This document shows positions 1 to 9,299 of a stretch of 64,000 nucleotides of DNA, one piece after another (position 1 is the first letter of the stretch; every line of letters begins with the position of its first letter). Below the pieces are notes generated by a model. The model searched no databases. It was given only the letters and a program-made list of their open reading frames with translations, and had not been told where the DNA came from. The stretch is from Hymenobacter cellulosivorans (GTDB taxonomy: Bacteria; Bacteroidota; Bacteroidia; Cytophagales; Hymenobacteraceae), in assembly GCF_022919135.1 (NCBI RefSeq), contig NZ_CP095049.1:1674001-1738000 (forward strand), read 5' to 3'. A program made the translations under genes and the position numbers.

Positions 1-2085
1 GTGGTGACCGACGCCCTGCTGAACAATACCAAGGATCAGGTGCGTAAGTTCTACACCAACAAGGGCTTCTTGGACGCCAAAGCGACTATCACGCAGAAGC
101 CCGACTCGAGCCTGTCGAACAGCGTGGTGCTGAATATCAACGTAGACAAGGGCAGTAAAATCCGGATCAAGGATATTGCTTTTGAAGGTAACGAGGCTTT
201 TTCGGATAAGAAGCTCAAGGGCAAGCTGAAGAAAACCAAGGAGCGCAAATCCTACAAGTTCCTAACCTCGGGCAAGTTCCAGAAGGCCGAGTACGAAGCG
301 GATAAGGAGAAACTGCTCGAATTCTATAATTCCCAGGGCTACCGGGATGCCGCCATCGTATCCGACACCTTACTGCGCACCGACGAAGGTCTGGCGCTGC
401 GGATCAAGGTGGATGAAGGCCCAAAGTACTACTTCCGCCACATCACCTGGAACGGCAACTACCTCTACGATTCCAAGACGCTGGCTTCGGTGCTGGGTAT
501 CAAGGAAGGCAGTGTGTATAGCAAAGAAACGCTGGATAAGCGCCTGAACTACAACCCAACGGGGCAGGACGTAACCTCGCTCTATATGAACGACGGCTAC
601 CTGTTCTTCCAGATTGAGCCGGTTGAAACCAAGGTAGAAGGCGACTCTATCGACATCGAGATGCGCATCAGCGAAGGTGTGCAGGCCCGTATCAAAGAGG
701 TGAACATTGCCGGCAACACCAAAACCAGTGACCATGTGCTGCGCCGGGAACTCCAGACCCTGCCCGGCGACAAGTTTAACCGTGAGTTGCTGATCCGCTC
801 CCAGCGCCAGATTGCTACTTTGGGTTATTTTGACCCGGAAAAGATTGGCCTGAACCCCGTGCCCAACCAGGCCGATGGCACCGTGGACATCAACTACACC
901 GTAGTTGAGAAGCCTTCCGACCAGATTACGCTTTCGGGCGGCTGGGGCGGCTACGCTGGCTTTATCGGCACGGTAGGTTTGGTATTTAACAACTTCTCGC
1001 TGCGCAAAGCCGGAAGTTTGCGCAACTGGACGCCGGTTCCGGCCGGTGACGGCCAGCGTCTGGCCCTGAACGTGCAGGCCAATGGCTTGCAGTACCAAGC
1101 CTATTCCTTCTCCTTTACGGAGCCTTGGCTGGGTGGCCGCAAGCCTAACTCGCTGTCCTTTAGCCTGAACAAGAGCATTCAGCGTGTGGGTACCAGCCTC
1201 GACGCTAACAATGACCAGTCTATCAAGGTGAACAGCGCCTCGCTGGGCCTGGGCCGACGCCTGCGCGTGCCGGATGACTATTTCACGCTGAGCAACTCGT
1301 TGTCGGTGAGCCAATACAAGCTGAAGAACTACCCCTACATTCAGGGTTTCAGCAATGGCACGGGCAACGCAACCAACATTACTTTCAACACGACTTTGTC
1401 GCGTAACAGCATTGACAACCCGACTTATACCCGTCGGGGCTCCTCGCTGTCGTTGAGTGTGAACCTGACGCCGCCTTATTCTATCTTCAAAGGCTCGCAC
1501 CCGAGCGTAAACGAGTGGGTGGAATTCCACAAATGGATGTTCGACGCCTCGTGGTTTACGCCCATTGTAGGTAAGCTGGTGCTGAACACCCGGGCTCACT
1601 TCGGCTTTATCGGTACCTACAACTCCAGCCGGCCTATCGGTCCGTTTGAGCGGTTCAAGCTGGGCGGCTCGGGCCTAGGCTACGGGGGCTCGTCTAACTT
1701 CCTGGTGGGCACCGAATATGTGGGTCTGCGCGGTTACGATGACCCCAACAACGCTAACTCCATCCAGAATCCCAACTCCAGTGGTGGGGTAGCCTACAAT
1801 AAATACGTCCTGGAAATGCGTTACCCAGTGTCGTTGAATCCAGCGGCCACGGTGTACATCCTGAGCTTCGCTGAAGCCGGTAATGCTTTTGAAGCTTATA
1901 AAGACTACAACCCTTACAAGCTGTACCGGTCGGTCGGCGTAGGTGCCCGGATTTTCATGTCGGCATTCGGTTTGCTTGGCTTCGACTACGGCTACGGTTT
2001 CGACACGGTACCCCGATACACTTCCGGGCAGGCTGTACAGGACAAAGGCCACTTCCACTTCATCATCGGTCAGCAGATTCGCTAA
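1..2085 (+). CDS. bamA: BamA, outer membrane assembly factor (5' truncated by window)
   Basis: BamA (Omp85) folds and inserts beta-barrel proteins into the outer membrane. The reading frame is open at base 1, so the signal peptide and first POTRA domains lie outside the window; 694 residues remain. POTRA-type repeats are visible (GNEAFSDKKL near residue 62, GNTKTSDHVLRREL near 237, GYFDPEKI near 277), followed from about residue 305 by a long beta-barrel rich in alternating aromatic and polar residues. The conserved loop-6 type motif LRGYDD lies near residue 574. Two Skp/OmpH chaperone genes follow on the same strand, the usual Bacteroidota arrangement for outer-membrane protein biogenesis. 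The GTG at base 1 should not be read as the true start. Confidence 0.95.
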   Translation: MVTDALLNNTKDQVRKFYTNKGFLDAKATITQKPDSSLSNSVVLNINVDKGSKIRIKDIAFEGNEAFSDKKLKGKLKKTKERKSYKFLTSGKFQKAEYEADKEKLLEFYNSQGYRDAAIVSDTLLRTDEGLALRIKVDEGPKYYFRHITWNGNYLYDSKTLASVLGIKEGSVYSKETLDKRLNYNPTGQDVTSLYMNDGYLFFQIEPVETKVEGDSIDIEMRISEGVQARIKEVNIAGNTKTSDHVLRRELQTLPGDKFNRELLIRSQRQIATLGYFDPEKIGLNPVPNQADGTVDINYTVVEKPSDQITLSGGWGGYAGFIGTVGLVFNNFSLRKAGSLRNWTPVPAGDGQRLALNVQANGLQYQAYSFSFTEPWLGGRKPNSLSFSLNKSIQRVGTSLDANNDQSIKVNSASLGLGRRLRVPDDYFTLSNSLSVSQYKLKNYPYIQGFSNGTGNATNITFNTTLSRNSIDNPTYTRRGSSLSLSVNLTPPYSIFKGSHPSVNEWVEFHKWMFDASWFTPIVGKLVLNTRAHFGFIGTYNSSRPIGPFERFKLGGSGLGYGGSSNFLVGTEYVGLRGYDDPNNANSIQNPNSSGGVAYNKYVLEMRYPVSLNPAATVYILSFAEAGNAFEAYKDYNPYKLYRSVGVGARIFMSAFGLLGFDYGYGFDTVPRYTSGQAVQDKGHFHFIIGQQIR

Positions 2086-2129
2086 GTCTTTGGCGGTCTG
2101 CCCCGCCCGTTACTCTCTATCTACTTGAC

Positions 2130-2819
2130 ATGAAAAAGCTCCAATCCCTACTGCTGGGCGCGCTCCTGCTCTTATCGGCTCCCGCCGCGCTGGCCCAGAA
2201 ATTCGGCTACGTCGACTCTGAGTTTATTATGAGCAAGATGCCGGCTTACTCGCAGGCGCAGCAGGAACTGAATACGTTGTCGGCTAACTGGCAGAAGGAT
2301 ATCGAGAGCCAGAAAAAGGACTTGGATAAGTTGTACCGCAACTACCAGGCGGAAGAAGTGCTCCTGACCGAGCCCATGAAGAAAAAGCGGCAGGATGAGA
2401 TTCTGAAGAAGGAGCAGGACGTCAAGGCCTACCAGAATAAAATCTTCGGGTACGAAGGCCAACTGTTCAAAAAGCGCCAGGAACTGACCAAGCCCGTGCA
2501 GGACCAGGTGTTCGAAGCCATTGAGAAAGTGGCCAAGAAAAAGCAGCTAGCCATTATTTTCGACAAAGCTGGCGACCTGACGATGCTCTATACCAATCCA
2601 ACTCACGACTATACGGAATTTGTGATGGAGGAATTGGGTTTAGCATCTGAAGACCGGAACCAGCCGGGCCAGAAGGGTGCCGTTCGGACCGTGACGACCC
2701 CGAAAACGCCTGCCGGCGACGATACTGCTACCGACACGGATGCCAGTGCCGCCCCGGCCAGCCGAACGCGTCAGCCTACCAAGGCAACAAATACGCGCCC
2801 AGCTACTCGAAAAAATTAA
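2130..2819 (+). CDS. skp: OmpH/Skp family periplasmic chaperone (first copy)
   Basis: A predicted periplasmic chaperone that holds unfolded outer-membrane proteins for BamA. The 229-residue product has a signal peptide (MKKLQSLLLGALLLL...ALAQ, cut near residue 23). The Skp core starts at FGYVDSEFIM and continues as a long, charged, coiled-coil arm (about residues 40-135). After residue 175 there is a Thr/Ala/Pro-rich, probably disordered tail that is not part of the classical Skp fold. It lies 44 bp after bamA and 40 bp before a second skp-like gene, so co-transcription is likely. Confidence 0.92.
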   Translation: MKKLQSLLLGALLLLSAPAALAQKFGYVDSEFIMSKMPAYSQAQQELNTLSANWQKDIESQKKDLDKLYRNYQAEEVLLTEPMKKKRQDEILKKEQDVKAYQNKIFGYEGQLFKKRQELTKPVQDQVFEAIEKVAKKKQLAIIFDKAGDLTMLYTNPTHDYTEFVMEELGLASEDRNQPGQKGAVRTVTTPKTPAGDDTATDTDASAAPASRTRQPTKATNTRPATRKN

Positions 2820-2859
2820 CTTTGCCCTTGCAACCTAACTTTCTGAAAGTTTCCCCTTA

Positions 2860-3492
2860 ATGAACATCATGAACAAATTCCGTCTTGCCCTAGCAGTAGC
2901 CGTTCTTACCATCAGCACGGCCACCTCGGCACTGGCGCAAGCCCCCCTGAAAATCGGCTATACCAGCGTAGAATACGTTCTGAGCCAGATGCCCGAGAGC
3001 CGGCAGATTGAGTCGGATCTGAAAGCCTATAGCTCCCAGCTCGAAGCTCAGCTGAAAAGCAAGTATGCCGACTATCAGTCCAAGGCTGAAGCTTACCAAA
3101 AGGGCGCTTCGGCTATGACTCCAGTGGTTCGGGAGGATAAAGAGAAAGAGCTAACGAACCTGCAGAACTCCATCCAGGAGTTTCAGCGCAGCGCCGACCA
3201 GAGCCTGCAGCAGAAGCAGCAAGCTCTGCTAAAGCCTGCCCTGGACAAGCTGCAGAAAAACATTGATGCCGTGGCCGAAGAAAACGGCTATACCTATGTT
3301 CTGAACTCGGACGGTGCCAGCCCGGTGCTGCTGCACGGCCCTAAGGAAGGTGATATTTCGGATCTGGTGCTGAAGAAAATGGGTATTACGCCCGGTGCTG
3401 CCCCAGCTGCCAAAGCTGCTCCGGCCGCTACCACGCCGGCCGCTACGCCTGTTAACAACACGACCAAGACCAAGACGAAGTCGAAAAAGTAA
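2860..3492 (+). CDS. OmpH/Skp family periplasmic chaperone (second copy)
   Basis: Second Skp-like chaperone, 210 residues, paralogous to its upstream neighbour: both begin the mature part with a GY-x-S/D-x-E-x-(I/V)-(L/M)-S-x-MP pattern. The signal peptide ends at ALAQ near residue 27. A Gln/Lys-rich coiled-coil arm spans about residues 50-130, followed by an Ala/Pro/Thr linker and a Lys-rich tail. A second ATG at 2869 (MNKFRLALAV) would also leave a complete signal peptide and may be the true start. A strong intrinsic terminator follows directly, so this probably ends the bamA-skp-skp transcript. Confidence 0.92.
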   Translation: MNIMNKFRLALAVAVLTISTATSALAQAPLKIGYTSVEYVLSQMPESRQIESDLKAYSSQLEAQLKSKYADYQSKAEAYQKGASAMTPVVREDKEKELTNLQNSIQEFQRSADQSLQQKQQALLKPALDKLQKNIDAVAEENGYTYVLNSDGASPVLLHGPKEGDISDLVLKKMGITPGAAPAAKAAPAATTPAATPVNNTTKTKTKSKK

Positions 3493-3515
3493 GGTCCCGC
3501 ACTTTTTCAACACCG

Positions 3516-3548
3516 AAAGCCGGAGCGCAATGCTCCGGCTTTCTTGTT
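3516..3548 (+). terminator. Intrinsic terminator after the bamA-skp-skp genes
   Basis: A perfect 11-bp stem (AAAGCCGGAGC at 3516-3526 pairing with 3532-3542) with a 5-nt loop, followed by TTCTTGTTTC. Confidence 0.85.
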
Positions 3549-3572
3549 TCCAATATTTTTCAAGTGTCCGAT

Positions 3573-4637
3573 ATGACTTCCTTGCTTGACTCTCAACTGC
3601 CCGACCCTGATCTGCCCGACGATGAAAACGAAGAAGGGGATGAACTCTACGAACACCACAGAATCCGCGTCGACCGGGGGCAGGAGCTGCTGCGCCTCGA
3701 CAAGTTTCTGATGAACCGCCTCTCGAATGCGTCGCGGACCAAGATCCAGAATGCCATTCGGGCCGAGGCCGTGCAGGTGAATGAGAAGGTTGTTAAGTCG
3801 AACTACCGCATCAAGCCGTTCGACGTCATTACCATCACGCTGCCCGAGCCTCCGCGCGACGTGAAAGTGGTGCCTGAGCCTATGGACCTCGACATCCGCT
3901 ACGAAGATGAGTCCTTGCTTATCGTCAATAAGCCCGCCGGTTTGGTGGTGCACCCGGCTTTTGGCAACTGGAACGGCACACTGGTCAACGGCCTTGCTTA
4001 TCACCTCAGCAACCTGCCCACCGGCCGCAACGGCGAAATCAGGCCCGGCCTAGTGCACCGCATTGATAAGGATACTTCCGGGCTTCTGGTCATTGGCAAA
4101 ACGGAGTGGGCCATGACGCACTTGTCCCAGCAGTTTTTCCATCATACCATCGAGCGAACCTATTTAGCGTTGGTGTGGGGCATACCAAAGGAAACGCAAG
4201 GCACTATTACGGGCCATATTGGGCGCAGCCTGAAGGATCGGAAGGTGCAGGCAGTATATCCCGACGGTGACCAGGGCAAACACGCTGTAACGCACTATAG
4301 AGTGCTCAAAACGTTCCGACATGTCGCGTTGCTGCAGTGCAACCTGGAAACGGGCCGCACCCACCAGATTCGGGCCCACATGAAGCACATCGGGCATCCG
4401 CTGTTCTCCGATGCCACCTACGGTGGCGACAAGGTGCTCTATGGGCAGCGTACGGGCTCTTACAAGGCTTTTGTCGACAAGGTATTCGAGCTAATGCCCC
4501 GACAGGCCCTACATGCTAAATCCCTGGGGTTCGTGCATCCTGTTACCGGCGACACGATGCAGTTCGAAGCTGAACTGCCCGCCGACTTTGTAGCTGCCCT
4601 AGAAAATTGGGAACAGTATGCTATTCAGCACGCCTAG
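3573..4637 (+). CDS. RluA-family 23S rRNA pseudouridine synthase (RluD-like)
   Basis: Converts uridines to pseudouridine in large-subunit rRNA. An N-terminal S4 RNA-binding domain (LRLDKFLMNRLSNASRTKIQ, about residues 30-50) precedes the catalytic domain. The signature HRIDKDTSG holds the catalytic Asp (about residue 166), and GRTHQIRAH comes later. The S4 plus HRID arrangement fits the RluC/RluD group. A GTG at 3564 lies in frame, but the ATG at 3573 (MTSLLDSQL) is the better start. The gene is convergent with the downstream TPR gene, and both share a bidirectional terminator. Confidence 0.93.
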   Translation: MTSLLDSQLPDPDLPDDENEEGDELYEHHRIRVDRGQELLRLDKFLMNRLSNASRTKIQNAIRAEAVQVNEKVVKSNYRIKPFDVITITLPEPPRDVKVVPEPMDLDIRYEDESLLIVNKPAGLVVHPAFGNWNGTLVNGLAYHLSNLPTGRNGEIRPGLVHRIDKDTSGLLVIGKTEWAMTHLSQQFFHHTIERTYLALVWGIPKETQGTITGHIGRSLKDRKVQAVYPDGDQGKHAVTHYRVLKTFRHVALLQCNLETGRTHQIRAHMKHIGHPLFSDATYGGDKVLYGQRTGSYKAFVDKVFELMPRQALHAKSLGFVHPVTGDTMQFEAELPADFVAALENWEQYAIQHA

Positions 4638-4652
4638 TGAGTAATAATCAAT

Positions 4653-4687
4653 AAAAAAGCCTGCCTCATAGTGAGGCAGGCTTTTTT
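4653..4687. terminator. Bidirectional terminator between the RluA-type and TPR genes
   Basis: A 16-bp perfect stem (AAAAAAGCCTGCCTCA against its complement, 4653-4668 and 4672-4687) with a 3-nt loop. A-runs and T-runs on both sides let it work for both converging genes. Confidence 0.9.
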
Positions 4688-4704
4688 ATTGTCAGGCATA
4701 ATAC

Positions 4705-6306
4705 CTATTTCTTCTTAACGGGCGCTTTCGTAGCCGTCTTCGAGCGAGTCATGCTATCCACTACCGACTTAGCGTTCTGGTTGCCTGGGTCCAGGGCCAG
4801 AACTTGCTGGTAGTAGGGCAGAGCAGCGGTTTTGTCGCCTTTCTGGTAGTAATAGTAACCCAGGTAGCTGTTGGCTTCTACCAGACCGTCCTTATACTTG
4901 GAAGGGTCCGCTTTGGCCACCTCTACGTATTTCTCATAGTAAGGCTTGGCCAAGCCTTGCTTGGAGTCCGGGTCCATACCGTAGTTGGCCTGAGCGCGCA
5001 TCAAATAACCAGGAGCGTAGGTCGGACGAGCCGTCAGTACCAAGCCGTACAGGCTATCGGCCTGGGCGTATTGCTTGTTCAGGCTATAGGCCCGCGCCAG
5101 CAGTACTTGGTCCGTCAAGCCGCCCTGACCCTTCATTTTGGTCTTGTAGGTGGCAATGGCCATCGGGTAGTTCTTGGCACCGATGTAAGCAGTAGCCAGG
5201 TCATTTTGCAGGTCTACGTTGGTAGGATCAGCAGCAACGGCTTTTTGTAGCATAGCAATACCTTGCTCGCCTTTGCCGCCTTTAGCCAGCATTTTGGCGT
5301 AGTACACGTTGTCCTCCTTGATGATTTTCTCGGGGGTAGCAAGCTTCATGTACTTATCCATAGCAGCAATGGCCTCCTCATTCTTACCTACTTCGTAGAG
5401 TGAATAAGCCTGCAGACGGTTCATGGTCAGGTTGTTGGGTTCCCGAGCCAATACTTTCTGAATTTCTACCAGCGCTTCAGGATACTTTTTAGTCAGGAAC
5501 AGGAACGAAGCATACTTCGCATCCGTGTCCGACGACTTTTCGGCCAGGCTAGTGTACTTCTGGAAGTTGGACAGCGCTTCGTCGTACTTACCGGCATAGA
5601 AGTAGGTTTCAGCCAGGGCGTTATAGGCCGGAGCATAGTTAGCATCCAGGGCAATTGCTTTCTGGAAGGCGTCACGAGCTTCGTTGTAGTTGCGCGAACG
5701 AACGTTCAGCTGCCCCTTACGGTAGTAAGCCAGTACGTTGTTTGCATCAGCCATTACGGCCCGGTCATAGCTGTTCATAGCTTCACCACCGCCGTTTTCC
5801 TGCTTCAGGTAGATGTCGCCACGCGCAATCATCAGCGCAGGGTCATCTTTTAGCTTGTTGGCTTTGTGAGCTGCCTCAACGTACGACAAGCCTTTCGACA
5901 CGTCTTTTACGTCCGACTCGGCATAGGCCTGAGCAATCATGGTCAGAACCTTGGCATCTTTACCTTTGGTCGCCTTCACGGCATTGTCAAACTGAATCTG
6001 GGCTTCTGCGGCTTTGCCTTGAGCCAGAGCAGCCCGGCCAGCTGCTACCATTGTCGTAGCATCTTTGGGGTTCAGCGAAATGCGGTTGAAGTAATAAGCC
6101 GCCGAGTCGGGCATGTCGCGCATCTGGTACAGACGACCCAGCTCAAAAGAGGTTTCATTCGAACCACCTTGCCGGAGCAAAGCCGCGCGGGCTTCGTTGT
6201 AGCGGCCGAGTTCAATCGATTTCTGGGGAGTCGTTTGGGCAAAAGCGGCGGAGCCGGAAACAGACAAGGCAGCGAGGAGCGAGAGCTTCCAGGGCTTGAA
6301 GTTCAT
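4705..6306 (-). CDS. Periplasmic TPR-repeat protein of the TonB/ExbBD cluster
   Basis: A 533-residue protein with a signal peptide (MNFKPWKLSLLAALSVSG...AFAQ) followed by tandem tetratricopeptide repeats to near the C terminus. Repeat signatures such as YAPAYNALAETYFYAGKYDE and NVDLQNDLATAYIGAKNYPM are clear. The C terminus is Lys-rich (KAPVKKK). TPR proteins are protein-protein scaffolds. This one is encoded 52 bp after the PstS-like lipoprotein gene and is the last gene of that group. The frame is open upstream into that gene, but the signal peptide fixes the start at 6306. Its partner is not known; a role around the TonB machinery is inferred only from position. Confidence 0.9.
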   Translation of the reverse strand: MNFKPWKLSLLAALSVSGSAAFAQTTPQKSIELGRYNEARAALLRQGGSNETSFELGRLYQMRDMPDSAAYYFNRISLNPKDATTMVAAGRAALAQGKAAEAQIQFDNAVKATKGKDAKVLTMIAQAYAESDVKDVSKGLSYVEAAHKANKLKDDPALMIARGDIYLKQENGGGEAMNSYDRAVMADANNVLAYYRKGQLNVRSRNYNEARDAFQKAIALDANYAPAYNALAETYFYAGKYDEALSNFQKYTSLAEKSSDTDAKYASFLFLTKKYPEALVEIQKVLAREPNNLTMNRLQAYSLYEVGKNEEAIAAMDKYMKLATPEKIIKEDNVYYAKMLAKGGKGEQGIAMLQKAVAADPTNVDLQNDLATAYIGAKNYPMAIATYKTKMKGQGGLTDQVLLARAYSLNKQYAQADSLYGLVLTARPTYAPGYLMRAQANYGMDPDSKQGLAKPYYEKYVEVAKADPSKYKDGLVEANSYLGYYYYQKGDKTAALPYYQQVLALDPGNQNAKSVVDSMTRSKTATKAPVKKK

Positions 6307-6358
6307 GAGCAAAATGTTTGGTGGAAAGCGTTTGTAATGGAAAGACAAAAGAGCAGGG

Positions 6359-7318
6359 CTAGCGCTTGTTGGTATCAATGATACGCATCTGGCCCGTTGC
6401 CGGTACCAGTCCCGATTTAAGGACAATCAGCTGGCCTTTGTTGCCCGCTGCAAAGGATGCAAAACCGGTGCCAAGCCCGGCGCGGGCTTCCCGGCTAACT
6501 AAGTATACATCCCGGCGCAGCGGGTAGGTTTTTAGAGCCAGATACGCCTGGTACGGCTGCAGGTAATCGTCGGCACTTCGCGGTGTGGGGTTGGCACTAA
6601 CACCCACAATTCGCACTTTCTTTAAAAAGCTCTGTACCGACGCATCATCCCGGTCACTGATCCAGTTTACTCCAATTATGCCAATGGCATTAGGATGAGT
6701 AGCAACGTAATCAAGCAGAGCAGGGTTCGATTTGGCCGCAAAAACCCGCTTGGTGAGCGGCGCGCCTTTGGTTAGAGAGTCCTGCACGAAGCGCGTGGTG
6801 CTGGAATAGTTGGTGTCGAATACCACGTTGATTTCGCCCAGACCTTTCTTGCCACTTACCTCGGGCCACTGCTGCAGCTTGCCGGTGAAGATATCCCGGA
6901 GCTTGGCCACGGTCAGCAGGGAGTCGGCGTTGCTGGGATGAACTACGATGGCGAGGCCATCGACGGCGAGGCGGGCAATGCGGGGAACAATTTTCAGGCG
7001 CTGAAACTCAGCCTGTTCTTGAGCATTCAGCTGCCGGGTTACAACGGCTACGCGTACCTTGTTGTTCATCAAGTCCTGCATAGCCTCCGCTTCGGGCTTA
7101 TAAGAAGCCGTAATCCGTGCGGCAGGATACAGTTTCTGGAACGTATCAACCTGGGACTGCAGGATAGGGGCAAACGTCTCATCAACGCTGATGCTCAAGG
7201 TGCCGCTGGTGGGCGTGTCGGACGTGTCCTCCACTGGGCCCTGGTACTGGTTACAGCCAGCCAACAAAAGGCCGCTCAACAATAGAGAGAAGCCGGCTGA
7301 GTGTGATTTAGCGCGCAT
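6359..7318 (-). CDS. PstS-like phosphate/anion-binding lipoprotein
   Basis: A 319-residue lipoprotein with lipobox LLLAGC near residue 21, then a substrate-binding fold of the PstS type. Typical segments are GTLSISVDETFAPILQ near the mature N terminus, LRDIFTGKLQQWPEV in the middle, and ...LDYVATHPNAIGIIGVNW. PstS normally delivers phosphate to the PstCAB importer, but no permease or ATPase gene is nearby. Instead it sits between exbBD/tonB and a TPR gene. The start at 7318 gives a complete signal sequence and overlaps the end of the upstream small membrane gene by 11 bp. Whether the ligand is phosphate cannot be told from sequence. Confidence 0.88.
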   Translation of the reverse strand: MRAKSHSAGFSLLLSGLLLAGCNQYQGPVEDTSDTPTSGTLSISVDETFAPILQSQVDTFQKLYPAARITASYKPEAEAMQDLMNNKVRVAVVTRQLNAQEQAEFQRLKIVPRIARLAVDGLAIVVHPSNADSLLTVAKLRDIFTGKLQQWPEVSGKKGLGEINVVFDTNYSSTTRFVQDSLTKGAPLTKRVFAAKSNPALLDYVATHPNAIGIIGVNWISDRDDASVQSFLKKVRIVGVSANPTPRSADDYLQPYQAYLALKTYPLRRDVYLVSREARAGLGTGFASFAAGNKGQLIVLKSGLVPATGQMRIIDTNKR

Positions 7319-7565
7319 TGTGGTTTCGGTTGCTTTGAAAGTGTTGGCGGTAGGTGCGGACAAATCTAATGATTCCGTAAAAGATGAATACCGCGCCTAA
7401 AATTCGGCGGGTAGTAGTTGGCAGCGCAAACACATTGGCCTGGGGAAGCCACATCATAATACCTAAGCCGGTATACACAAGGGCCATTACCAACGTGAAG
7501 TACGGTACCAGCCCCCGGGATGAGCTCCGGTTCAGGCGTTCTTCGGTAGTGGGACGGTCAAACAT
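7308..7565 (-). CDS. Small two-helix membrane protein upstream of the PstS-like gene
   Basis: An 85-residue protein with two predicted transmembrane helices: PYFTLVMALVYTGLGIMMWL (about residues 21-40) and ILGAVFIFYGIIRFVRTY (about 55-72). The N terminus is charged and the C terminus basic. I do not recognise a named family. The gene overlaps the PstS-like gene by 11 bp, which implies translational coupling and a shared transcript. A possible role is a small inner-membrane partner of the PstS-like/TPR pair, but this is inference from position only. Confidence 0.75.
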   Translation of the reverse strand: MFDRPTTEERLNRSSSRGLVPYFTLVMALVYTGLGIMMWLPQANVFALPTTTRRILGAVFIFYGIIRFVRTYRQHFQSNRNHNAR

Positions 7566-7665
7566 AGATGGTCAAAAGAAGGAGTTCTGTACTTAGAACG
7601 TAAAACTACCATGCTCTCGTTCGTTCAGCCATCAAGCTTCCTTCGTAAGCCAAGGGTGTAGTTTG

Positions 7666-7717
7666 CAAAAAAAGCCAAAAATCAACCGGTATAACGCATA
7701 CCGGTTGATTTTTGGCT
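7666..7717 (-). terminator. Terminator of the upstream tonB gene
   Basis: A 20-bp perfect stem (7673-7692 with 7698-7717) and 5-nt loop. On the minus strand it is followed by a run of seven T (complement of 7667-7673), so it ends transcription of the 7787-8608 gene and separates it from the PstS-like/TPR group. Confidence 0.9.
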
Positions 7718-7786
7718 ATATATAGAATGCTAAATTGATTAACAGGCTGAGGCAGAGGCCGCAAGCACCCTAGCTTTTAGAACACT

Positions 7787-8608
7787 CTATTGGTACTGAA
7801 AGGTGATTGGCATCGTGTAACGTACCGCTACTGGGCGGCTATTTTGCCGCCCCGGCGTCCAGGAAGGCATGCTGCTAACCACGCGGGCTGCTTCCTCGTC
7901 GGTGCCATACCCTAGCCCTTTAAGCACCTGCACGTCAGAAATAGAACCGTCAGCTTGCACCGTAAACGAAACAAATACTTTACCCGACACGGCATTAGCC
8001 AAAGCCTGCTTAGGGTAACGAAGGTTGCTTTGCATGTACTTGCGCAGCGCGTTAATGCCACCGGCAAATTCAGGCATTACTTCCACATGCACAAAGGGCT
8101 TAGAAGGAGGAGGAGCCGTAGTCGTGCCCGAATCAGTGCCAGGTACGGTAGAGCTAGGACCGCTAATGGCATCTCCACCTGGCTTGCCTTCAATTAGGGT
8201 ATTGTCATTTATCAAGGAAGGCTCGGTGGTAACCATGGGCTTGGTGACCAAGTCATCTTTTACCACTCTAGGAGCTACATCGGCGTGGGGTGTCACTACT
8301 ACGGGTTGCGGCTGGGTTATGGTCGGCTTAGGCGTTGCAATAGCTTTTGGCGGCTTGGGTGGGGCGATGTACGTCAAATCAACGGGCTTCTCCACAATTT
8401 GGGGAATACTAGGCAAAGCAGCGGGGAAAAACCGTTGCATAACCAGCGTAATGCTAACCAACAGCAGGGCTAAGGTTACCGTGATAGCCAAGGCGCGGGC
8501 CAGATGGCGGTTGTAGAGCTGGCGCAGGACGAAGGCACCGTAGGCTTTGTTGCGGCCCTCGAAGATGATTTCATCAAGCGAGGCGGTGTGCAGGTTGGTG
8601 GTGTTCAT
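7787..8608 (-). CDS. tonB: TonB family energy transducer
   Basis: TonB carries proton-motive-force energy from ExbBD to outer-membrane receptors. The 273-residue protein starts with a cytoplasmic segment shared with its neighbour (ASLDEIIFEGRNKAYGAFVL), then one transmembrane helix (about residues 37-57), a Pro/Thr-rich periplasm-spanning linker (about 80-165) and a C-terminal TonB domain. The latter shows NLRYPKQALANAVSGKVFVS, an FTVQADGSISDV motif and the final PSWTPGRQNSRPV...TFQYQ. It lies downstream of the frameshifted tonB paralogue, separated by a terminator, and could compensate for its loss. Confidence 0.93.
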   Translation of the reverse strand: MNTTNLHTASLDEIIFEGRNKAYGAFVLRQLYNRHLARALAITVTLALLLVSITLVMQRFFPAALPSIPQIVEKPVDLTYIAPPKPPKAIATPKPTITQPQPVVVTPHADVAPRVVKDDLVTKPMVTTEPSLINDNTLIEGKPGGDAISGPSSTVPGTDSGTTTAPPPSKPFVHVEVMPEFAGGINALRKYMQSNLRYPKQALANAVSGKVFVSFTVQADGSISDVQVLKGLGYGTDEEAARVVSSMPSWTPGRQNSRPVAVRYTMPITFQYQ

Positions 8609-8764
8609 GGGACATATGGGCTAAAGGTGAAACGGTATTCACAGGCACGCATTACCCAAGCCATTGTCTCACGGATCGTCTCTACATCTTCCTGGCTTTC
8701 AACTCTAAAACGGAGTATTGTACAAGAAAAGTATGCGGCTAGCCGAATTCTTTTTTGCACGAAA

Positions 8765-8798
8765 AAGCCCGAACCAAGCAGCTGCTCAATTCGGGCTT
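8765..8798. terminator. Terminator between the two tonB genes
   Basis: Stem AAGCCCGAA/TTCGGGCTT (8765-8773 with 8790-8798), with a palindrome AGCAGCTGCT in the loop. On the minus strand it ends in TTTTTCG, closing the exbB-exbD-exbD-tonB transcript. Confidence 0.8.
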
Positions 8799-8834
8799 CT
8801 TTTGCTCGTCAGCCGAAGCTGAAAAGCAGGTGTA

Positions 8835-9299
8835 CTACTTGATAGCGAAGGTTACCGGAACCGTGTACGAAACACTTACCGGACGGCCATTCTGCTTACC
8901 GGGCGTCCAAGCGGGCATGGCCTTGATAACGCGAACTGCTTCTTCGTCGCAGCCGGCACCGATGCCTTTGGTTACTTTCACATCCGTGATACCACCCGTT
9001 GGGCCTACCACGAAGCTGATGAACACTTTGCCCTCAACCTGGTTGCGCAGGGCCAAAGCAGGGTACTTAATGGTTTTGCCCAGATAAGAGAGCAAACCTT
9101 CCATACCGCCGGGAGGAGTAGGCATCTGTTCTACGTACGTGTAGACCTTATTCTCTACTACCTCTTCTACTACCTTGTTAGCACCTTCATCCCCAAGACC
9201 GGTGAGGTCAGCGGGATTGTCGGTGTTACCTTTTACGGTTTCGGTAGCAATTACTTTGTCCTCCAGTTCTTCCTGATCCGGAATCTTCTCTTCCTTCAC
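8835..9299 (-). pseudogene. tonB: TonB family protein, C-terminal part of a frameshifted gene
   Basis: Encodes the periplasmic linker and complete C-terminal TonB domain (TIKYPALALRNQVEGKVFIS, FVVGPTGGITDV, MPAWTPGKQNGRPVSVSY) but has no membrane anchor in this frame. It continues the 9299-9664 reading frame after a one-base shift. Adding one base to the G5 tract at 9324-9328 joins TIKFTPP directly to VVKKDEEVVKEEKIPD and restores a normal TonB of about 276 residues. The GTG at 9297-9299 would be an artificial start. As written, the piece could only be made by re-initiation at the overlapping TAG/GTG and would not be membrane-anchored. Confidence 0.88.

Noticed and set aside
370..1599. A 409-codon minus-strand frame opposite bamA
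   Set aside because: It is a high-GC shadow of the real gene; its product looks like low-information His/Arg/Gln-rich sequence.
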